Assembly (NCBI GenBank): GCA_035513295.1
Contig: DATKCH010000082.1
Coordinates: 1 to 5,388 of the forward strand
Length of the DNA: 5,388 nt
Direction of reading: 5' to 3'
Origin: DATHRK01 sp035513295
Lineage (GTDB): Bacteria > Gemmatimonadota > Gemmatimonadetes > Longimicrobiales > RSA9
In this document: piece by piece, positions 1 through 4,910 of the stretch
Position numbering within the stretch: position 1 is the first letter of the stretch
Layout of the letters: each line of letters opens with the position of its first letter
Translations under genes and position numbers: made by a program
Notes under the pieces: model-generated
The model's input: the letters and a program-made list of their open reading frames with translations, nothing else
The model's database searches: none
What the model was told of the DNA's origin: nothing

Positions 1-594
1 CGTCACGCCGATCAGCAGCAGGAAGCTCAAGGCGAGGATCTTCACCGTCGGATGCCGCTCCACGAAGCGGCTGATCGGACCGGCGAACACCATCATGAAG
101 CCGACCGCGATGACCACCGCTATGACCATGATGCTCAGCTCGTCCACCATCCCTACGGCCGTGATGACGGAGTCCAGCGAGAAGACGATGTCCAGCAGCA
201 TGATCTGCACGAGCACGCCGCCGAACGAGTGTGCCGTGCGGCTGCCCGAGTGGCCCTCCTCGCCCTCCAGCTTCAGGTGGATCTCCCGCGTGGCCTTCGC
301 CAGCAGGAAGAGGCCGCCGAGGATCAGGATCAGGTCGCGGCCGGAGATCTCCTGCGCCAGCACCTCGAAGATCGGGTCCGTGAGCCGGATCACCCAGGCG
401 AGCGAGAACAGTAGCGCGATGCGCATGACCATCGCGAGCGCGAGCCCGATTGTCCGGGCGCGGGGCTGCTGGTCGGGCGGCAGCTTCCCCGCGAGGATCG
501 AGATGAAGACGATGTTGTCGATCCCGAGCACGATTTCGAGACCGGTCAGGGTGAGCAGGGCGATCCAGCCCTGCGGGTCGGAGAGCCATTCCAT
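1..594 (-). CDS. TerC-family integral membrane protein (YgdQ/YoaE type), C-terminus cut off by window edge
   Basis: The reverse strand reads an open frame of 198 codons from an ATG at 594-592 to the left edge with no stop. The protein starts MEWLSDPQGWIALLTL and has the TerC signatures: E20 and the G24-I-D26-N27 motif in the first membrane helix, and D135-x-V-F-S-L-D141-S in a later one. Acidic residues of this kind in TerC proteins are thought to bind the transported metal. Hydrophobic segments lie at about 10-34, 48-71, 87-102, 124-147, 152-172 and 184 onward; a charged loop (about 103-122) separates the third and fourth. Family members are usually 230-330 residues, so roughly 40 or more are missing. 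Relatives include Mn exporters (Alx) and proteins that metallate exported enzymes; substrate here is inferred only. The start is the only one possible: the upstream frame has no ATG, GTG or TTG before a stop at 648-646. No clear Shine-Dalgarno precedes it. It is divergent from the multicopper oxidase. Confidence 0.93.
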   Translation of the reverse strand, partial: MEWLSDPQGWIALLTLTGLEIVLGIDNIVFISILAGKLPPDQQPRARTIGLALAMVMRIALLFSLAWVIRLTDPIFEVLAQEISGRDLILILGGLFLLAKATREIHLKLEGEEGHSGSRTAHSFGGVLVQIMLLDIVFSLDSVITAVGMVDELSIMVIAVVIAVGFMMVFAGPISRFVERHPTVKILALSFLLLIGVT

Positions 595-698
595 GCTGGA
601 GGTCGTCGGTCGCTGGTGACGGTCCGGAGTCCGGCGGTCGGCGGCCTAAAGCCGCTGGCCGGCCGGAGTAGGCCGCGGCAAGATATCGACCCCGGGCG

Positions 699-715
699 GC
701 GCGCACACTGCGCGC
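699..715. repeat. Perfect 7-bp inverted repeat between divergent genes, possible operator
   Basis: The arms GCGCGCA (699-705) and TGCGCGC (709-715) are exact reverse complements around the three bases CAC. The repeat ends 3 bases before the candidate -35 element of the oxidase promoter and lies between two divergent genes, a usual place for a regulator-binding site. Alternating GC runs arise easily in DNA of this composition, so function is not shown. Confidence 0.4.
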
Positions 716-717
716 GC

Positions 718-747
718 TTGCGAAGCTGGTGAACGGGTACGTATCTA
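718..747 (+). promoter_or_regulatory. Candidate sigma-70-like promoter for the oxidase-cytochrome operon
   Basis: TTGCGA at 718-723 (4 of 6 matches to TTGACA) is followed after 18 bases by TATCTA at 742-747, inside an AT-rich island (about 738-756) that stands out in GC-rich DNA. TATATT at 746-751 is a better -10 match but is too far from this -35. The position, about 115 bases upstream of the oxidase start, suits a promoter with a leader. The matches are weak, so this is a guess. Confidence 0.28.
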
Positions 748-810
748 TATTCAAACCCGACGACTCGGACGCCGGGTTCCCGATCTCCCATGCAAGGGTT
801 CGACCCCCTC

Positions 811-835
811 CCCGGGCGCCGGCCGCGCGCCCGGG
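811..835 (+). repeat. Perfect 9-bp GC-only hairpin in the leader of the multicopper oxidase gene
   Basis: CCCGGGCGC (811-819) and GCGCCCGGG (827-835) are exact reverse complements separated by a 7-base loop. All nine pairs are G-C, so the RNA stem would be very stable. It ends 25 bases before the oxidase ATG and 17 bases before its Shine-Dalgarno. It has no following T-run, so it is not a standard intrinsic terminator. It could protect the mRNA, affect translation, or bind a regulator as DNA. Confidence 0.55.
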
Positions 836-852
836 AAGGCGACGCCAGGCTC

Positions 853-856
853 GAGG
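853..856 (+). promoter_or_regulatory. Ribosome binding site that fixes the oxidase start
   Basis: GAGG lies 4 bases before the ATG at 861. The spacing is slightly short, but this is the only start in the frame that combines a Shine-Dalgarno-like sequence with an immediately following signal peptide. Confidence 0.6.
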
Positions 857-860
857 TACG

Positions 861-2309
861 ATGGACCAACGACGGTTCGCGCTGTTGCTGCTCGGTTGCG
901 CGCTGGCGTCCGCGCCGCGCCCGGCAGGGGCGTCCGCGCAGGGCGCGGCCGGTGCCGACGCGCGCGCGGGGGGTGCACCGGCCGGTGCCCGTCTGGTGGA
1001 GCCGCCGGTCCTCGCCAACGTCTCTTCGCGGCCCGGGGTCGTGGAGGTCCACCTCGTCGCGGCGCCGGCCACGTTGCCGTACGGACCGGGTCAGGGCACG
1101 CGGGTGCTCGCCTTCAATGGCAGCGTTCCGGGGCCCACGCTCGAGGCGCGCGAGGGAGATCGCGTCATCGTCCATTTCAAGAACGAGCTGGACGAGCCCA
1201 CCACCATCCACTGGCACGGGCTGCATATTCCCTTCGAGTCGGACGGAAGCCCGTTCCACCCGGTCCGGCCAGGGGAGCGGCACGACTACGTGTTCACGAT
1301 CCCCGAGGGGACCGCGGGGACGTACTGGTACCACCCCCACCCGCACCACCGGACGACGCACCAGGTGTCACACGGCCTCTTCGGCGCGCTGATCGTTCGC
1401 GCCGCCGACGACCCGCTCGCGGGGATTCCCGAGAAGCTGCTCGTGCTGGCCGACAACCGTTTCCGCGCGGACGGCTCGATCGACATGCCGGAAAAGGGCT
1501 CGGTGCAGGCGCGCGTCGACGAGGAGAACGGCCGCGAGGGCGACGTGCTGTTCGTGAACTCCCAGGTCCTGCCCGCGATCGACATCCGCCCGGGCGAGGC
1601 GCAACGGTGGCGCATCGTCAACGCTTCCGCCGCGCGCGTGTATCGGCTGGGCCTGACCGGGGCGACGATGCTGCACGTCGGCAGCGACGGGGGGTTGTTC
1701 GAGCGGCCGGTCGAAGTGGAGGAGCTGGTGGTCTCGAACAGCGAGCGGGTGGAAGTGATCGTGCGGGGCACGGGGGCACCCGGCACGAGCGCCGCGCTCC
1801 AGGCGCTTCCCTACGACCGCTACATCCCGCAGACGCGGCCGGCGGACTGGGATCGCCCGCGCGACCTCGTGACGCTGCGCTATGGCGGGCAGCCGCTGGC
1901 GACGCCGGTGGCCCTTCCGCCGACCCTGCGGCCCGTCGCGCCGCTCGATGCGGACCTGGCCACCGCCACCCGGGTGGCCGTCCTCACGCAGGGGATGATC
2001 AACAACCGCAAGATGGACATGAAGCGCGTGGACGTCAGCGCGCCCCTCGGCGCCACGGAGGTGTGGCAGATCGAGAACCTGGTGGGCATGGACCACCCGT
2101 TCCACCTGCACGGGTTCCGATTCCAGGTGATCGATCGCAACGGGGAGCCAGTCCCGTTCCGAAGCTGGAAGGACACCGTCAACGTGCCCAAGCACGAAAC
2201 CGTGCGCATCATCGTCCGGTACGACGATTTTCCCGGCAAATGGATGTTCCACTGCCACATCCTGAACCATGAGGACATGGGGATGATGGGCGTTCTGGAA
2301 GTCAGATGA
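861..2309 (+). CDS. Exported three-domain multicopper oxidase (laccase/CueO-like)
   Basis: A 482-residue copper enzyme expected to oxidise a phenolic or metal substrate and reduce O2 to water outside the cytoplasm. All four copper motifs are present: H117-W-H119-G, W156-Y-H158-P-H160, H412-P-F-H415-L-H417 and H464-C465-H466 with H470 and M475. By family rule, H412, C465, H470 and axial M475 form the type 1 copper and the rest the trinuclear centre. Cupredoxin domains span about 45-180, 190-345 and 365-482; length is normal. The N-terminus (MDQRRFALLLLGCALASA) is an export signal with R4-R5, a loose Tat-like feature, and probable cleavage near ASA-Q (26/27). The CueO methionine-rich insert is absent. 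The frame is open upstream to 729, but that extension would bury the signal, so ATG 861 is chosen. A cytochrome c gene follows after 14 bases, suggesting a redox pair. Substrate is unknown; Cu(I), Mn(II), Fe(II) and phenols are all possible. Confidence 0.95.
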   Translation: MDQRRFALLLLGCALASAPRPAGASAQGAAGADARAGGAPAGARLVEPPVLANVSSRPGVVEVHLVAAPATLPYGPGQGTRVLAFNGSVPGPTLEAREGDRVIVHFKNELDEPTTIHWHGLHIPFESDGSPFHPVRPGERHDYVFTIPEGTAGTYWYHPHPHHRTTHQVSHGLFGALIVRAADDPLAGIPEKLLVLADNRFRADGSIDMPEKGSVQARVDEENGREGDVLFVNSQVLPAIDIRPGEAQRWRIVNASAARVYRLGLTGATMLHVGSDGGLFERPVEVEELVVSNSERVEVIVRGTGAPGTSAALQALPYDRYIPQTRPADWDRPRDLVTLRYGGQPLATPVALPPTLRPVAPLDADLATATRVAVLTQGMINNRKMDMKRVDVSAPLGATEVWQIENLVGMDHPFHLHGFRFQVIDRNGEPVPFRSWKDTVNVPKHETVRIIVRYDDFPGKWMFHCHILNHEDMGMMGVLEVR

Positions 2310-2311
2310 GA

Positions 2312-2317
2312 AAGGAG
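2312..2317 (+). promoter_or_regulatory. Ribosome binding site that fixes the cytochrome c start
   Basis: AAGGAG sits 6 bases before the ATG at 2324, just after the oxidase stop. It favours 2324 over the in-frame ATG at 2306, which overlaps the oxidase TGA and has only a weak TGGAAG upstream. The longer form would add MRKEIG, giving a more positive signal-peptide start, so it cannot be wholly excluded. Confidence 0.75.
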
Positions 2318-2323
2318 ATTGGC

Positions 2324-3022
2324 ATGGCTCACCCAGGGAGCCGCCTGTTCCCGGTCGTCGCGCTTGCGGCGCTCGCCGCGTGCGCCGCGGGCGTCGCGTC
2401 GCTCGACAGGGCGGCGCCGGAGCCGAACGAACCGGACGTCGCCGCCCAGGAGCCGTCGCGCGAGCAGATCGAGCGTGGCCGGCTGGGCGTGCTGTCGCAC
2501 GCGTGCGGCGGCTGCCACGGCGGGGGAGAAAATCCGCAGGCGGAGGGATATCTCGTGGGCATGACGAGCCCGGAGCAGGAGTTCCGCATCGGCGCCTGTG
2601 CCATGGACCCGGACGCGACGCCCTGCTTCCGCACGCGGCCCCGCAACCTGACGCCGGACAACACGACGGGCCTGGGACGCTTCAGCGAGCGGCAGATCTT
2701 CAACGCTCTCCGCTTCGGCCTCCGGCCCGGCGAGACCCCCGACGTCGAGATCACCTCTACGGTCGCGGGCGAGGGCAATTTCCCGGAGAATCCCAAGTAC
2801 CTCGCGCCGCCGATGCCTTGGCCGGCGTGGCGGCACATGAGCGACCAGGAGCTGTGGGACATCGCGGCGTACCTCAAGCACGGAATGAAGCCCGTCGAGA
2901 ACAAGGTCGAGGACAGCGAGGGACCGCCCGACTTCTGGGCCAGCGCCTATACGGTGGAGGCGATCGGGCCGTGGCCGGCGGTGGCCTTCCCCACCGAGAA
3001 CGAGGTCGCGCCGGAGGGCTGA
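2324..3022 (+). CDS. Lipoprotein mono-heme cytochrome c, likely partner of the multicopper oxidase
   Basis: A 232-residue electron carrier. A signal sequence (about 7-19) ends in a lipobox L17-A-A-C20, so the mature protein is probably lipid-anchored through C20. A Pro/Glu-rich linker (about 30-47) precedes the heme domain. The single heme site is C61-G-G-C64-H65. The stretch N108-L-T-P-D then T-G-L-G-R-F, and L160-A-P-P-M164-P-W followed by M172-S-D-Q-E-L-W-D-I-A-A-Y-L, match the class I cytochrome c domains found in alcohol/aldehyde dehydrogenase cytochrome subunits; M164 is the likely second axial ligand. Those subunits usually carry three hemes; this has one. C92 and C101 are additional and may form a disulfide. 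The acidic tail after about 192 matches nothing I recognise. It sits 14 bases after the oxidase stop and before a strong hairpin, so the two are almost certainly co-transcribed. Direction of electron flow to or from the oxidase is inferred. Confidence 0.92.
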   Translation: MAHPGSRLFPVVALAALAACAAGVASLDRAAPEPNEPDVAAQEPSREQIERGRLGVLSHACGGCHGGGENPQAEGYLVGMTSPEQEFRIGACAMDPDATPCFRTRPRNLTPDNTTGLGRFSERQIFNALRFGLRPGETPDVEITSTVAGEGNFPENPKYLAPPMPWPAWRHMSDQELWDIAAYLKHGMKPVENKVEDSEGPPDFWASAYTVEAIGPWPAVAFPTENEVAPEG

Positions 3023-3032
3023 GCCGGCGAAG

Positions 3033-3065
3033 GGACGCGTGCGCGGTCGGTGTGCGCACGCGTCC
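3033..3065 (+). terminator. Strong hairpin ending the oxidase-cytochrome operon
   Basis: GGACGCGTGCGC (3033-3044) and GCGCACGCGTCC (3054-3065) form a perfect 12-bp stem with a 9-base loop, starting 11 bases after the cytochrome stop. The bases after it (GCGATTCTT) are only mildly T-rich, so it is a terminator-like hairpin rather than a textbook one. It may also act as an mRNA 3' stabiliser. Confidence 0.65.
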
Positions 3066-3102
3066 GCGATTCTTCGGAAACTCGTAGCCCATCGCGCGAA
3101 AA

Positions 3103-3160
3103 CCTTTCGGCCCCCCCGGGGGATGTGGGGGCCGGAGGCCCCGTTCCCTCGCCTCCGGCC
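3103..3160 (+). promoter_or_regulatory. Leader with two mutually exclusive hairpins upstream of the protease gene
   Basis: The segment at 3130-3139 (GGCCGGAGGC) pairs perfectly over 10 bp with GCCTCCGGCC at 3151-3160. An overlapping segment, 3127-3138, can instead pair with 3104-3115 over 12 positions including two G-U pairs. The two stems cannot form together. The region lies about 90 bases before the protease start. If transcribed, it could act as an RNA switch; if not, it may be intergenic structure linked to the terminator upstream. No matching riboswitch class is recognised. Confidence 0.35.
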
Positions 3161-3193
3161 GCCCGCGGCGCGAAATTCGCTAACGTAAGGCGT

Positions 3194-3211
3194 CCGGTCG
3201 GTACGAACCGG
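3194..3211. repeat. Interrupted palindrome upstream of the protease gene, possible operator
   Basis: CCGGT (3194-3198) and ACCGG (3207-3211) flank CG-GTAC-GA, where GTAC is itself a palindrome, giving an 18-base near-symmetric site. It lies 37 bases before the protease ATG, near a TAACGTAA AT-rich patch (3181-3188) that could be part of a promoter. Both are tentative. Confidence 0.3.
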
Positions 3212-3235
3212 CTCCGTGGAATCGCGCCACAGGAT

Positions 3236-3240
3236 GGAGG
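3236..3240 (+). promoter_or_regulatory. Ribosome binding site that fixes the protease start
   Basis: A perfect GGAGG lies 7 bases before the ATG at 3248, ideal spacing. The frame is open back to a GTG at 3050, but that extension would cover the hairpins and place about 66 residues before the signal peptide. Confidence 0.8.
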
Positions 3241-3247
3241 TCCTGGT

Positions 3248-4753
3248 ATGTCCCTCGGGTCAGTCCCCTCGCGCTCGCCCGGCTCGATGACGCCGACGCG
3301 CGGACCCCCGCGCGCACGCGCGGCGCGCGCCCTCGCGCTCGCGATCGCCCTGTCGGCGGCCGCGTCGCCCGTTCGCGTCGCGGGACAGGCCGGAGTCGGT
3401 CTGGAAGACCTCGCCGACCGGTCGACGCGCGCGGTCGTCCTGATCGACGCCCGCGGCCCGTCCGGCGCCAAGCAGGGAAGCGGCTTCCTGGTGGATCCGA
3501 GTGGCGTGATCCTCACCAATTACCACGTCATCCGCGACGCGCGGACCGTGCGCGTCAAGCTCGCCTCGGGCGACCTGTACGACGTCGTCTCGGTGCTCGC
3601 CACCGACGACCGGCGCGACCTCGCGGTGCTCCAGGTCGCCGGCTTCGACCTGCCGTTCCTCCCGCTCGCCAACTCCGATTCGGTGAAGATCGGAAATCCT
3701 GTCGTCGTCATCGGCAGCCCCCTCGGCCTGGAGAACACGGTCACGACGGGCATCGTCAGCGGCCGGCGTCAGGAGGCGGCGGGCTTCCAGCTTCTCCAGA
3801 TCAGCGCGCCCGCGTCGCGCGGCTCCAGCGGCGGACCCGTCATGACGCAGGACGGAAACGTGATCGGCGTCGCGTCCTCGCAGTTGCAGACGGGGCAGAA
3901 TCTCAACTTCGCCGTGCCCATCAACTACGCCCGCGGCCTGCTCGACCACCTGGGGGGCGAGCCGTTGGCCGTGCTCCGGCCGGAACCCACGCAGGGCGAC
4001 GAGCCTGCGGTCCCGTTGACCGCGAGCCAGAACACCGTGAACCGCGCGCTCCGGTTCGATCTCACCTCCTTCACCGGGTACAGCGTCGAGCTGGAATCGC
4101 GCGCCGGGGCGGAGGAGTCACGTCGCACCCGCATCGCGTACCGCGTGATCCAGACCCTCGGGGACGCGCCTCCGCGCATCGAGCGATACCTGGAAAGCGA
4201 GACCACCAGAAGGACCGGTCCCTTCGAGACCCAGCAGACTGTACGGCGCGAGCGCGTGCGGACGATCGTCCGGGCCGACGACATGCAGCCCCTTTCTTCG
4301 CGCGGGGAGACGACCCGGTGGAACGGCGACCGCTGGAGCACCACCCAGCACGACCTGTCCTTCGACGGCGATCGCGTGCGGGGCATCCTGACGGACACGA
4401 CGGGGCGGGCCGAGCAGGTCGACCATGAGCTGCCGAGCGGAATCATCCTGCGGGAGATGACGGATCTCGCGTTCGGGACGTTGGCGGCCGACTCGCTCGT
4501 GGGCAGGAGCGTCGAGTTCGCGACCTTCGACTCGCGGACCGGAGTGAGAGCCAACGACCGCTACGACGTTCAGGGAATCGAGGACATCACGGTGGCCGGG
4601 CGGACCTACGAGGCCCTGCGCGTCAGCATCGCGGAGGACCTGACGAACACAACGGCCCACTTCCGCCTGGAGCGCCCGCGCGTGCTCCTCCGTCGCCGGA
4701 ACGGCGATGCCGGTACCGAGGAAGTCACCAGGCTGGAGATCGCGGGACGCTGA
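3248..4753 (+). CDS. Exported HtrA/DegP-like trypsin-fold serine protease with a DUF3108-like C-terminal domain and no PDZ
   Basis: A 501-residue protein. The N-terminus is long and basic (R9 to R28) before a hydrophobic run (A29 to A39), an export signal probably cleaved near 47. The protease domain (about 52-237) has the whole catalytic triad: H93 in T90-N-Y-H-V-I, D124 in D121-R-R-D-L-A-V-L, and S194 in R191-G-S-S-G-G-P-V; GSSGG replaces the usual GNSGG. The N-F-A-V-P motif at 220-224 is also typical of HtrA. After 240 there is no PDZ domain. Residues about 265-501 are rich in alternating polar/hydrophobic beta strands, with M346-Q-P-L, F372-D-G-D, L395-P-S-G-I, I447-T-V-A-G-R-T-Y-E-A-L-R-V and P477-R-V-L-L-R, a pattern that resembles DUF3108 envelope domains. 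That assignment is by eye. A second start at 3287 (M14) is possible but lacks a Shine-Dalgarno. Likely role: envelope protein quality control or regulated cleavage; substrate unknown. Probably its own transcription unit. Confidence 0.9.
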   Translation: MSLGSVPSRSPGSMTPTRGPPRARAARALALAIALSAAASPVRVAGQAGVGLEDLADRSTRAVVLIDARGPSGAKQGSGFLVDPSGVILTNYHVIRDARTVRVKLASGDLYDVVSVLATDDRRDLAVLQVAGFDLPFLPLANSDSVKIGNPVVVIGSPLGLENTVTTGIVSGRRQEAAGFQLLQISAPASRGSSGGPVMTQDGNVIGVASSQLQTGQNLNFAVPINYARGLLDHLGGEPLAVLRPEPTQGDEPAVPLTASQNTVNRALRFDLTSFTGYSVELESRAGAEESRRTRIAYRVIQTLGDAPPRIERYLESETTRRTGPFETQQTVRRERVRTIVRADDMQPLSSRGETTRWNGDRWSTTQHDLSFDGDRVRGILTDTTGRAEQVDHELPSGIILREMTDLAFGTLAADSLVGRSVEFATFDSRTGVRANDRYDVQGIEDITVAGRTYEALRVSIAEDLTNTTAHFRLERPRVLLRRRNGDAGTEEVTRLEIAGR

Positions 4754-4755
4754 AA

Positions 4756-4785
4756 CCCGCCGATGGAACGGGCGGGCCGATCGGC
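4756..4785 (+). terminator. Weak hairpin and palindrome after the protease stop
   Basis: CCCGCC (4756-4761) pairs with GGCGGG (4771-4776) around a 9-base loop, starting 2 bases after the stop codon. It runs directly into the perfect 10-base palindrome GCCGATCGGC (4776-4785). No T-run follows. This may help end transcription of the protease gene, but it is weaker than the hairpin at 3033. Confidence 0.35.
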
Positions 4786-4855
4786 TGTACACCATTGTGC
4801 GCGTGACGAGGCCGCCACAGGGGTTGGTACGGCCATCGCCGTTTCCTCCGTGACG

Positions 4856-4877
4856 CCATCGATGCCGTGGTCGATGG
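4856..4877 (+). repeat. 7-bp inverted repeat upstream of the acidic secreted protein gene
   Basis: CCATCGA (4856-4862) and TCGATGG (4871-4877) are exact reverse complements with an 8-base loop, ending 23 bases before the Shine-Dalgarno at 4901. A T-run (4893-4899) lies between them. It could be an operator or leader hairpin; the T-run is too far from the stem for a standard terminator. Confidence 0.35.
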
Positions 4878-4900
4878 TCGCGTTACTCTCCCATTTTTCT

Positions 4901-4905
4901 GGAGG
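4901..4905 (+). promoter_or_regulatory. Ribosome binding site that fixes the start of the acidic secreted protein
   Basis: GGAGG lies 5 bases before the ATG at 4911 and follows a T-rich stretch. It supports 4911 over the in-frame ATG four codons later. Confidence 0.78.
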
Positions 4906-4910
4906 AAGTC

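Noticed and set aside
52..619. Plus-strand open frames across the first 600 bases
   Set aside because: The translations are low-complexity (His/Asp-rich or Ser/Arg-rich) and lie opposite the clear TerC-family frame on the minus strand.
641..679. Clustered short GC palindromes (GCGGC/GCCGC, GGCCGGCC, GCCGCGGC)
   Set aside because: Stems of 5 bp or less and simple GC palindromes are expected by chance at this composition; no REP-like repeat copy was seen elsewhere in the window.
793..820. tRNA 3'-half resemblance (GGGTTCGACC followed by CCCGGGC)
   Set aside because: The T-loop-like sequence has a mismatched stem, there is no matching acceptor strand near 745, and no D or anticodon arm. The CCCGGGC part is better explained by the hairpin at 811-835.
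729..860. Upstream extension of the oxidase frame to a GTG at 729
   Set aside because: It would add 44 residues before the signal peptide and cover the hairpin at 811-835. GC-rich DNA has few stops, and the Shine-Dalgarno supports 861.
546..1361. Long minus-strand frames opposite the oxidase, cytochrome and protease genes
   Set aside because: Their translations are Arg/Pro/Ala-rich with no recognisable domain, while the plus-strand frames carry complete conserved motifs. They are shadows caused by high GC.
3050..3247. Upstream extension of the protease frame to a GTG at 3050
   Set aside because: It begins inside the terminator hairpin, reads through the hairpin region, and displaces the signal peptide. 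GGAGG at 3236-3240 supports ATG 3248.
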